This document shows positions 7,048 through 13,528 of a stretch of 20,575 bases of DNA, piece after piece (position 1 is the first letter of the stretch; each line of letters starts with the position of its first letter). The notes beneath the pieces were generated by a model, which saw only the letters and a list, made by a program, of their open reading frames with translations, ran no database searches and was not told where the DNA came from. Both the position numbers and the translations under genes were made by a program. The DNA lies in contig JAWXBI010000045.1 in assembly GCA_034439915.1 (NCBI GenBank), forward strand, positions 1 through 20,575, given 5' to 3'. The DNA is from JADJLQ01 sp034439915. Lineage in GTDB: Bacteria; Bacteroidota; Bacteroidia; Chitinophagales; Saprospiraceae.

Positions 7048-7413
7048 TCAGGCTTCTTGTTTTTCTGTCTTCTGGACAACTTCGAACTCGTTGAGCACGA
7101 TTTCGGTGACATAACGCGGGGTACCGTCCTTCGCCTTATAGTTCCGGGTGGTCAATTTCCCTTCCAGGGCTATTTTATTGCCTTTGTGCAGGTTTTTCTC
7201 CACCTTTTCGGCCAGATCACCCCAGGCTACTACCAGATGCCAATAAGTATGTTCGATTTTTTTTCCCACATTATTCGTGTAGGATTCATTGGTCGCCACT
7301 GAAAAACTGGCCATTTTCCGGGTATAACCATCGGTGCCGGTTTCAAATTGTTTTAAGGTCGGTTCCTGACCAAGGTGCCCTGTAATAAGGACTTTGTTGT
7401 TGATGTTGTGCAT
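7048..7413 (-). CDS. ssb: Second single-stranded DNA-binding protein (short, no acidic tail)
   Basis: This is a 121-residue SSB paralogue made of little more than the OB-fold: VLITGHLGQEPTLKQ at the N-terminus, YWHLVVAWGDLAEKV in the middle, LEGKLTTRNYKAKDG and the ending VLNEFEVVQKTEKQEA. The acidic DDDLPF-type tip found on the neighbouring ssb is missing, so this protein should coat ssDNA without recruiting the usual partners. Short accessory SSBs are common in Bacteroidota and sometimes tied to recombination, competence or mobile DNA. It is separated from the main ssb by 384 bp on the same strand and seems to be its own transcription unit. A G-rich repeat able to form a G-quadruplex starts 35 bp upstream of its start codon. 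Confidence 0.93.
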   Translation of the reverse strand: MHNINNKVLITGHLGQEPTLKQFETGTDGYTRKMASFSVATNESYTNNVGKKIEHTYWHLVVAWGDLAEKVEKNLHKGNKIALEGKLTTRNYKAKDGTPRYVTEIVLNEFEVVQKTEKQEA

Positions 7414-7447
7414 ATAGGTGTGTTTAAAAATTTACGGGTTGATATGA

Positions 7448-7484
7448 AGGGTTAAGGGGTTAAGGGGTTAAGGGGTGAAAGGGT
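7448..7484 (+). repeat. G-rich tandem repeat (GGGGTTAA units), G-quadruplex-capable
   Basis: Runs of G (GGG, GGGG, GGGG, GGGG, GGG) are separated by TTAA three times and then TGAAA. The 8-bp unit GGTTAAGG recurs three times with a degenerate fourth. This meets the simple pattern of four or more G-runs with loops under 7 nt. It lies immediately upstream of the minus-strand second ssb, with the G-rich strand as its template strand. Confidence 0.75.
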
Positions 7485-7498
7485 GGTGAATCCATTTA

Positions 7499-7514
7499 TT
7501 CGATTTTGAACCAA
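7499..7514. promoter_or_regulatory. Shared 16-bp motif upstream of the second ssb, copy 2
   Basis: TTCGATTTTGAACCAA matches the motif at 6828-6843 at 15 of 16 positions, in the same orientation relative to the downstream ssb gene. Function is unknown. Confidence 0.4.
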
Positions 7515-7830
7515 ATTTGGGGCATGCTTTCATAATAGTCGGCCTACAATCAATTACTTTCGTTTATAGCTGTTTGTATTCGTTTATAATCATCAATCGG
7601 GTATAGATACGCCTGTAAGGGATTAACTTCAGAAAAGAAATGTTTCAATTTTGCCTGCCATAAATTTTAAACCCTGCAAGGCATGGATATTTAGTGGGCA
7701 GTTCTTCGACCATCAGGAATAATCCTGCAAGTCTGGAAAATGAATAAGTACTGGTCAGGTCAAATTGGTGTGAAGTGGTCAAAGATGTTCGGACCGCCGT
7801 ATCTTTATTCTGAATAACTATTAAAATCCA

Positions 7831-8760
7831 ATGACCAACCTAATAATACACAATCTGGTGATCCTGTTCTGGGCTTTATTAAAATGTAGTCTTCCGGGTA
7901 TTAAAACGGGCCAAAGTGCAAATACCCCAGGCTCCAACAACCAGGTTATTTCGGGTTACAACCTGAGTAGTCCGGATGCAGTGGTCGTACTTCCGATCGC
8001 CTTGCGCGAAATTTCCGGCCTCACCTTTATCGATACGTCCGTTTTTGCCTGTGTCCAGGATGAAAAAGGCACCTTGTTTTTATTTCATCGGGGTCAGAAT
8101 GAAGTCATCGCATCTGAAACCTTCTACAGCAACGGCGACTTTGAAGACCTCTGCCGGGTAGGCCAGTCTATTTTTGTCCTGCGCAGTGATGCAACCCTTT
8201 TTGAAATAGAAAATTATGAGGACCGTCCGTTAAAAACGATTTCCTATGGTCTAAACATCCCCGCGTATGATAATGAGGGCCTGTGTTTTGACAAAGAAAA
8301 TAACCGGCTGCTGATCGCCAGCAAAGGAAATTCCGGCAAAGGAGAAGAATTTAAAAATAAACGTGAGATTTATGGTTTCGATTTAAAAACAAAATCACTG
8401 ATCGAAACACCCGTATTCACTTTTGACGAAAAATTACTCAAACAATTTGCTATTGATCAAAATATCCAACTCCCCGTCAAAGTGAAAAAAAGCGGTAAAA
8501 CAGAGCCGGATATTAAATTCAGACCCACCGCTATCGGAATACATCCTATGTCTAAAAAACTGTTTCTGTTGTCCGGACCGGATCAAATGTTTTTTATTTT
8601 TAGTCCTCAGGGGGTCATCGAACACCTCGAAGCCCTGGATGCGGAATTATTCACTCAACCGGAAGGTCTTAGTTTCTTAGAGAATGGCGATCTGTTTATC
8701 AGTAATGAAGGCCAGAATAAACAGGCTACTTTATTGCGATTTAACTACAAGCCGCTCTAA
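7831..8760 (+). CDS. Secreted SdiA-regulated-type beta-propeller protein
   Basis: The 309-residue product starts with a hydrophobic export segment (about 4-22) and continues as a beta-propeller-like domain resembling the SdiA-regulated/SMP-30-like group. Supporting landmarks are LREISGLTFID (about 56-66), the G-D-F-E-D-L motif (about 101-106), YDNEGLCFD (about 146-154), FRPTAIGIHP (about 230-239) and the final QPEGLSFLENGDLFISNEGQ, each a propeller blade repeat. The role of these proteins is not settled; some are esterase-like or calcium-binding. C18 is not in a convincing lipobox, so periplasmic or secreted is more likely than lipoprotein. It stands alone between divergent ssb and the manganese operon. 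The family call is moderately sure; no substrate can be given. Confidence 0.75.
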   Translation: MTNLIIHNLVILFWALLKCSLPGIKTGQSANTPGSNNQVISGYNLSSPDAVVVLPIALREISGLTFIDTSVFACVQDEKGTLFLFHRGQNEVIASETFYSNGDFEDLCRVGQSIFVLRSDATLFEIENYEDRPLKTISYGLNIPAYDNEGLCFDKENNRLLIASKGNSGKGEEFKNKREIYGFDLKTKSLIETPVFTFDEKLLKQFAIDQNIQLPVKVKKSGKTEPDIKFRPTAIGIHPMSKKLFLLSGPDQMFFIFSPQGVIEHLEALDAELFTQPEGLSFLENGDLFISNEGQNKQATLLRFNYKPL

Positions 8761-8881
8761 AAAAGCTCCTCAGCGTCAAGGCACGACCTACCCTGTTTTC
8801 ATTTTCAGGGCACCCCTTCCTTTATTCCACGACGATTTAGTGAGACTGAAAAATAAATTTTTAATTTCTGGTAAATTATTT

Positions 8882-8900
8882 TTAGGTTTGTCTAACTTTT
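8882..8900 (+). promoter_or_regulatory. DtxR/MntR-type operator overlapping the -7 promoter element
   Basis: TTAGGTTTGTCTAACTTTT matches the DtxR/IdeR operator consensus (TTAGGTTAGCCTAACCTAA) at 14 of 19 positions, including TTAGG and CTAAC. The Bacteroidota -7 element TAGGTTTG (8883-8890, full match to TAnnTTTG) lies entirely inside it. The site is 12 bp upstream of the regulator's start codon, so metal-bound repressor would block its own promoter. Confidence 0.7.
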
Positions 8901-8912
8901 ATTTTAGGCGAT

Positions 8913-9584
8913 ATGGGCTATTCTGTCAGTGAAGAAAATTATATCAAGGCTATTTTTCATCTTCAGCAAAAACAAGGCAAGGTGACCACTAACGAGCTGT
9001 CCAACCATATGAAAACCCGGCCGGCATCCATCACCGACATGTTGAAGAAACTCAAAAAGCGCAACCTGGTCCACTACCAGCCTTACCAGGGATTTAAGCT
9101 GAGTGTCACGGGTAAAAAAGCTGCGATTGAAATTATCCGACGGCACCGTCTATGGGAATTTTTCCTTGCGGATAAACTTAAATTTAACTGGGTTGAAGTA
9201 CATGAAATGGCCGAACAACTCGAACATGTGAGCAATAAAAAACTGATCGACAAACTGGATGAATACCTCGCCTTTCCAAAGTTCGACCCTCACGGAGATC
9301 CTATACCGGATATCAATGGAAAAATGGATAGTACTCCCCAGGTCAGCCTGGATCAATGGTCGTTAAACAAAACTGCTTATGTCAGCCAGGTCATGTATTC
9401 TTCTCCTGAACTCCTGGAATTGCTGGCCCACCATAAAATTGCCATTGGTACTGCTTTGGAAATAAAAAAAAGATTTGAATACGATGGGTCGATTGAAATA
9501 AAAGTGCAACAGCGTGCACCGGTGACTATAAGTGAAACATTAGCCAAAATCATATTTGTACATCATGGATCAACCCACCAATAA
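8913..9584 (+). CDS. mntR: Manganese-responsive DtxR/MntR family repressor
   Basis: This is a metal-dependent DtxR-family transcription repressor of 223 residues. It has a winged helix (about 5-65, SITDMLKKLKKR being the recognition region), a dimerisation domain with metal ligands H78, E82, H97, E101, E104 and H105, and a C-terminal FeoA/SH3-like domain (about 150-220). Where DtxR and IdeR have a cysteine (DtxR C102) this protein has glutamate (E101, in HEMAEQLEHV), as in manganese-sensing MntR; this and the overlapping Nramp gene argue for Mn(II). The N-terminal SEENYIKAI places asparagine where Bacillus MntR has D8. A DtxR-type box covers its -7 element, indicating autorepression. It overlaps the transporter gene by 20 bp. 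Confidence 0.9.
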   Translation: MGYSVSEENYIKAIFHLQQKQGKVTTNELSNHMKTRPASITDMLKKLKKRNLVHYQPYQGFKLSVTGKKAAIEIIRRHRLWEFFLADKLKFNWVEVHEMAEQLEHVSNKKLIDKLDEYLAFPKFDPHGDPIPDINGKMDSTPQVSLDQWSLNKTAYVSQVMYSSPELLELLAHHKIAIGTALEIKKRFEYDGSIEIKVQQRAPVTISETLAKIIFVHHGSTHQ

Positions 9585-11451
9585 ATATTCCTCCTTAAGC
9601 GAGGTACACCAAAGTGTGGACACCACCGCCACACATCGAAAAGGATGGAGGAAAATACTCGTCTATTTTGGCCCTGCCTATCTGGTCAGTGTCGGATATA
9701 TGGACCCGGGCAACTGGGCCACGGACCTGGCTGGTGGAAGCCAATTTGGTTATAAATTGATCTGGGTGCTTTTGATGAGCAACCTGATGGCTTTGCTGCT
9801 CCAAAGTTTATCCGCCAGATTGGGAATCGTCAGGGGCAGGGATCTCGCCCAAGCCAACCGGGAAACCTATCCAAGATATGTCAATTATGCACTTTATTTC
9901 CTGGCTGAAATTGCCATAGCAGCTACCGACCTGGCTGAAATCCTGGGCATGGCCATTGGTATCCAATTATTGACCGGCTTGCCCTTGATCTATGGGGTAT
10001 TAATTACAGTCCTGGATACGTTTCTTTTCCTCTATTTGCAGCGCCTGGGCATGCGGAAAATGGAGGCATTTATCGTAGCTCTGATTGCTGTGATAGGTTT
10101 ATCCTTCCTGGTCCAGATATTATTAGCTAAGCCCGATTTGAGCGAAGTAGCCCTTGGATTTATACCTAGCCTTCCGGACCAGACTGCTTTGTATATCGCA
10201 ATAGGCATTATTGGGGCTACCGTCATGCCGCATAATCTTTACCTCCATTCGGCCCTGGTTCAAACCCGGAAAATCAAGCGTGATGAGGAGGGGATAAAGA
10301 AAGCTATTAAACTTAATTTTATCGATAGTGCGATTGCTCTCAACCTCGCTTTTTTTGTCAATGCAGCAATATTAATCCTGGCTGCCTCCGTATTTTATGC
10401 TACCGGCCGAACTGATGTAGCTGAAATCAAGGTCGCTCATGAATTGCTGCAACCCTTATTGGGCTCCACCGTGGCTCCTATATTGTTTGCCGTAGCCCTT
10501 ATTGCATCCGGTCAGAGTTCTACCATTACCGGGACACTCGCCGGCCAGATCGTCATGGAAGGCTACCTGCAATTGCGCATCACACCCTGGGTGAGACGAT
10601 TAATGACGCGATTGATAGCCATCATACCAGCGGTAATCGTCATACTCATCAATGGGGAAGAAAATATCGATAGCCTGCTGGTGTTGAGCCAGGTGATTCT
10701 GAGTTTGCAACTGGGATTTGCTATCATCCCCTTGATCCATTTTACCAGTGACAAAAAGACTATGGGCAATTTTGCCATTAAACCCCTGGTCATTGTAGTG
10801 GCCAGTCTGATTACGGTCGTACTGATCTATTTAAATATACGTATGGTAGCTGAGCAGGCTACTTCTTTTTTTACCTCTTCCGACAATATCTATTGGAAAT
10901 CGGTGATCATCGTGTCCAGTGTATTTTACCTGGTTTTATTAGTGGTTACCACAGTTTATCCATTGATGAATAAAAAACCAAAATCCGGCGTTCTCCAGAT
11001 ACATGCCGAAGCCGGGGAATTACAATCTATTCCTATACCGATATTTAAAAAAATCGCAATTGCGCTGGAGTTCAGTGCATACGATCCCAAATTAATTGCT
11101 TATGCCGTTGGACAGGGAAACCCAGACTCTACTTATGTATTGATGCATATCGTAGAGAGTGTACCAGCGGGGGTATTGGGTAAAGAAAGCGATGACCTGG
11201 AAACCCGGAAAGACAAAGAAAGGCTGGAAGATTATGTACTCCAATTGCAGAACAAAGGTTATGCTACAGAAGGATTTTTGGGATATCGCAGCCGGGCCAA
11301 AGAAATCATCCGCATCGTCAACGAATCCAAAGCAGATATGCTGGTCATCGGCGCGCACCGGCATACAGCGCTTAAAGACCTGATCTATGGAGAAACCGTA
11401 AATACAGTGCGACATGAATTAAAAATACCGGTATTGGTCGTCAACCTTTAA
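9565..11451 (+). CDS. mntH: Nramp family Mn(II)/divalent metal transporter with C-terminal UspA domain
   Basis: This 628-residue inner-membrane protein joins an Nramp transporter (about 1-470, roughly 11 membrane segments) to a universal stress protein domain (about 494-628). The metal-binding motifs are intact: DPGNWATDLAGG (47-58) in the first helix and MPHNLYLHSALVQTR (221-235) in the sixth. The Usp part begins at KKIAIALEFS and has a GAHRH...GETV nucleotide-loop-like segment. Nramp imports Mn(II) or Fe(II) with protons; the Usp domain may sense nucleotide or regulate transport, which is inference. The frame opens at a TTG (9556), but the ATG at 9565 is the better start. It overlaps mntR by 20 bp and is surely co-transcribed under the DtxR-type box. 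Confidence 0.93.
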   Translation: MDQPTNKYSSLSEVHQSVDTTATHRKGWRKILVYFGPAYLVSVGYMDPGNWATDLAGGSQFGYKLIWVLLMSNLMALLLQSLSARLGIVRGRDLAQANRETYPRYVNYALYFLAEIAIAATDLAEILGMAIGIQLLTGLPLIYGVLITVLDTFLFLYLQRLGMRKMEAFIVALIAVIGLSFLVQILLAKPDLSEVALGFIPSLPDQTALYIAIGIIGATVMPHNLYLHSALVQTRKIKRDEEGIKKAIKLNFIDSAIALNLAFFVNAAILILAASVFYATGRTDVAEIKVAHELLQPLLGSTVAPILFAVALIASGQSSTITGTLAGQIVMEGYLQLRITPWVRRLMTRLIAIIPAVIVILINGEENIDSLLVLSQVILSLQLGFAIIPLIHFTSDKKTMGNFAIKPLVIVVASLITVVLIYLNIRMVAEQATSFFTSSDNIYWKSVIIVSSVFYLVLLVVTTVYPLMNKKPKSGVLQIHAEAGELQSIPIPIFKKIAIALEFSAYDPKLIAYAVGQGNPDSTYVLMHIVESVPAGVLGKESDDLETRKDKERLEDYVLQLQNKGYATEGFLGYRSRAKEIIRIVNESKADMLVIGAHRHTALKDLIYGETVNTVRHELKIPVLVVNL

Positions 11452-11514
11452 AGTATCCCATGGATTCAAAAGCCTGGAATTCATTCATCTCAAAATTTAG
11501 GTTATTATTGCAGC

Positions 11515-12294
11515 ATGAAAAAATTCAGCTTAAAAAAATTGAACATCTTATATACCATACTGTTCCTGGGGACTTCATTGAACATTTATGCCCAGCCAGG
11601 CGTAGGCGCTAAACCAGAGAAGGGTGCTGAAATTTATTTTGACGGTTCCAGACCAATGCTGGATGAAAAATGGGAATATTGGCAGGGGCCCCGATTTGCA
11701 GCTTCTTTACCTTTAAAATGGGAAATTGTACCTGATCCAATCGATAAAGGCACTGTAGTCAACAGCAACGATCCCGCTGCTGCCGGCGGTAAATACGGAT
11801 CTGCCGATATAGTCACCAAAAAGAAACTCACTGACTTCAGGTTGCATTTGGAGTTTTTTATTGTAAAACCCGGAGGCAATAGTGGGGTCTATCTGCAAAA
11901 TCGGTATGAAATCCAGATCCTCGATGGCGATACGACCAAACACGGCATGGCTGCTGTGATCAATGAGACCGAATCACCTTATTCTATTTACACCGGTCCG
12001 GGCAAATGGAATTCATATGATATCGTTTTCCGGGCGGCGCGTTTTGAAAACGGAATTCGAACGGAAAAAGCCATGGTCACCATGTATTTTAATGGTAAAA
12101 AAGTCCACACCAATCAAACGATAAATCAGGTCTGGGGAGGCCCCAATTCCGGCGTTGATGGAGGCAACGACAAAGGCAAAGGAATTACCGATTCCCCCCA
12201 GGGGCTTAAATTACAGGCTGAAGGACATGATGTGTATTACCGCAATATCTGGATCAAGGAGCTCGACCTGAAAAAAGCGGATACGGACTTTTAA
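11515..12294 (+). CDS. Secreted DUF1080 (3-keto-disaccharide hydrolase family) protein
   Basis: This 259-residue exported protein has a signal peptide (about 1-26, basic start, hydrophobic core, cut near IYAQ-PG) and one DUF1080 concanavalin-like jelly-roll domain. Landmarks are the LHLEFFIVKPGGNSGVYLQNRYEIQILD stretch at about 114-141, the YTGPGKWNSYDIVFRAARF segment (about 160-178), TMYFNGKKVHTNQ and the final G-L-K-L-Q-x-E-G-H-D-V-Y-Y-R-N-I-W-I-K. DUF1080 members are abundant in Bacteroidota and Planctomycetota; some hydrolyse 3-keto-glycosides. No partner 3-dehydrogenase is adjacent, although a Gfo/Idh/MocA enzyme is encoded 7 kb away. Length and motifs are complete. The substrate is not predictable. 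Confidence 0.9.
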   Translation: MKKFSLKKLNILYTILFLGTSLNIYAQPGVGAKPEKGAEIYFDGSRPMLDEKWEYWQGPRFAASLPLKWEIVPDPIDKGTVVNSNDPAAAGGKYGSADIVTKKKLTDFRLHLEFFIVKPGGNSGVYLQNRYEIQILDGDTTKHGMAAVINETESPYSIYTGPGKWNSYDIVFRAARFENGIRTEKAMVTMYFNGKKVHTNQTINQVWGGPNSGVDGGNDKGKGITDSPQGLKLQAEGHDVYYRNIWIKELDLKKADTDF

Positions 12295-12549
12295 GTTTAA
12301 AGGGATTGCTCGGACCTATCCTTTTGGAGTATTTGAAGGAAGTCCATTTCTTATTATGTTTTAAAAGTCTGATGCCCAAAACTGGTGCACGACAAATTGC
12401 ACTATTATTAAATGGAATTCGGATTTTAAGGTCTTATCTACTAGGTGGGGCCTTTAAAACGTGGTCTTGGTATGAGCAATAAGTTGGTTTATAGTAATTG
12501 GATTTATTATAAAATTATCATTGTTTATTAAATTAAATTTTTCAATAAA
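12295..12549. other. Non-coding stretch downstream of the DUF1080 gene
   Basis: No open frame with any recognisable content is seen here. The sequence becomes AT-rich after 12480 and leads directly into the palindromic element at 12550. I do not see a terminator hairpin with a U-tract. Confidence 0.5.
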
Positions 12550-12645
12550 AACCGTTTAAACGGTTGATTGTCAAATGCATCCATTAGCCCACGATTTAAA
12601 TCGTGGGCTATGGATGAAAATCTCAATTAATGGTTTCTAACCATT
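12550..12645. repeat. REP/MITE-like compound palindromic element
   Basis: A perfect 26-bp palindrome (12585-12610, arms TAGCCCACGATTT) is extended by CATCCA/TGGATG arms (12578-12583 and 12611-12616) with a single bulged T. It is flanked on the left by the perfect 16-bp palindrome AACCGTTTAAACGGTT (12550-12565) and on the right by the hairpin AATGGTT-tct-AACCATT (12629-12645). Together they form one long imperfect inverted repeat that could fold as a T-shape. There is no U-tract, so a simple terminator is less likely. Such structures are typical of REP sequences or transposon-derived miniature repeats; no transposase is nearby. Confidence 0.7.
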
Positions 12646-12804
12646 TAAAACCCGGAATTTGATTTCTCTTGAATGCATTTTGATCATCCTTAAAACACGT
12701 AAGTATATTTTCAATAACCCGGGATCAAACTTTAGTGTAATGCGGCCTTTGGCCTGTCGTGCGTCCCCAAAAATTCCCTCCCCGGAGGCTTCCATTAGTT
12801 TCTT

Positions 12805-12812
12805 TAACTTAG
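12805..12812 (+). promoter_or_regulatory. Near-consensus -7 element (TAACTTAG) of the small GNAT gene
   Basis: TAACTTAG matches TAnnTTTG at all but one position and lies 20 bp before the ATG at 12833. It supports that start over the upstream in-frame ATG at 12659. Confidence 0.4.
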
Positions 12813-12832
12813 CATTGCCTATATTCAAATTC

Positions 12833-13186
12833 ATGCCAGGTTTTGAACATCGTACAAACAAAAGGGGCGGCTCATTTACTTATGAAGCTGATGGCAAAAA
12901 ATTGGCTGAAATGGTTTACTTCAATTCCGGTGACAGTACTATTATCATTGACCATACCGATGTGGATGCATCGCTCAAGGGTCAAGGGATCGGAAAACAA
13001 CTGCTTGGTCACCTGGTCGAATTTGTCCGGGAAAACCATAAACTGGTCATCCCTTATTGTCCTTTTGCTAACGCCACTTTTCAAAAAACACCTGAATGGC
13101 AGGATGTATTGTCGAAGATCCTGATGAAGCCCCAAAGCCGCATGGATTTTATCCGTCAATTGTTCCATAAAAACAAAGTGGAATAA
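12833..13186 (+). CDS. Small GNAT-like N-acetyltransferase (NATD1/COG2388 type)
   Basis: This is a 117-residue compact Gcn5-like acetyltransferase of the YjdJ/NATD1 type. The early strand SFTYEADGKKLAEMVYF, the I-I-D-H-T-x-V motif, the acetyl-CoA loop KGQGIGKQLLGHLVEF (about residues 50-65) and the C-P-F-A...P-E-W-x-D-V ending (about 84-99) are all family features. An in-frame ATG at 12659 would add 58 residues of low-quality sequence across a GC-rich repeat-like patch, so 12833 is preferred; a near-consensus -7 element at 12805-12812 agrees. The C-terminal ~18 residues extend past the family core. The substrate of this family is generally unknown. A decayed second GNAT gene follows 6 bp later. 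Confidence 0.85.
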   Translation: MPGFEHRTNKRGGSFTYEADGKKLAEMVYFNSGDSTIIIDHTDVDASLKGQGIGKQLLGHLVEFVRENHKLVIPYCPFANATFQKTPEWQDVLSKILMKPQSRMDFIRQLFHKNKVE

Positions 13187-13192
13187 GGCACA

Positions 13193-13447
13193 ATGATGAT
13201 TACCCGGCGCGTGGCTCCCAATGATCTGGAGGTTATAGTTCAATTTATTCAACACCTCATAACAACCGGCGAATCGACTTCCGTAGACTGTATCCAAAGA
13301 CTCACTGCTGAGGATCGCAGTGATTTAATCGTTGGATTGTTGAATAATAATTTGATTGGATACACTGGCCTGTAGGTTTCCCTCCTTAAACCCCGACATC
13401 TCGCTAATCTAAATGATGTAGAAGTAATTCCCGCATTCCGAAGCTAG
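13193..13447 (+). pseudogene. Decayed GNAT acetyltransferase gene with an in-frame TAG
   Basis: An ATG-started frame gives 60 residues (ITRRVAPNDLEVIVQFIQHL at the start, L-I-V-G-L-L-N-N-N-L-I-G-Y-T-G-L at the end) that look like the N-terminal half of a GNAT acetyltransferase. It stops at TAG (13373-13375), but the same frame continues with 23 more residues ending LNDVEVIPAFRS before a second TAG (13445-13447). That continuation resembles the next GNAT block (LEDLxVxPxxRg), so the gene was evidently longer. The acetyl-CoA loop and everything after it are absent. I read it as a nonsense-mutated, 3'-truncated relic, perhaps from a former operon with the small GNAT gene upstream. Confidence 0.65.
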
Positions 13448-13528
13448 GTTTATACTCCATTGCCCTTCGCTTTTTTATCGCTTGCCCAGTTTACCCTACC
13501 TTTATATGCAGTAAATAATTAATTTAAT

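Larger units (their letters stand above)
7414..7830. other. Intergenic region between the second ssb and the SdiA-regulated-type gene
   Basis: This 417-bp region separates divergent genes. It contains the G-rich repeat (7448-7484), the second 16-bp ssb motif (7499-7514) and a near-consensus -7 element for the rightward gene (TATCTTTA, 7800-7807, 23 bp before its ATG). The middle part (about 7520-7790) shows no credible ORF, RNA gene or strong hairpin. Confidence 0.6.

Noticed and set aside
7448..7484. Possible CRISPR-like or telomere-like array
   Set aside because: The units are 8 bp with no spacers, only three to four copies; it is a simple tandem repeat.
9556..9564. TTG start for the Nramp gene three codons upstream of the ATG
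   Set aside because: A standard ATG at 9565 is available and the extra three residues add nothing recognisable.
12585..12610. Intrinsic transcription terminator for the DUF1080 gene
   Set aside because: The stem is strong but no U-tract follows on either strand, and it is nearly 300 bp from the stop codon.
12659..12832. N-terminal extension of the small GNAT protein from the ATG at 12659
   Set aside because: The extra 58 residues are not part of the family and run through repeat-like DNA; a -7-like element lies between this ATG and the preferred start at 12833.
12637..12861. 74-codon minus-strand ORF across the region upstream of the GNAT gene
   Set aside because: It has no recognisable domain, overlaps the GNAT start and crosses the GC-rich repeat patch; probably a chance frame.
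12872..13297. 141-codon minus-strand ORF opposite the GNAT gene and the GNAT relic
   Set aside because: It lies antisense to a clear acetyltransferase and shows no protein family features.
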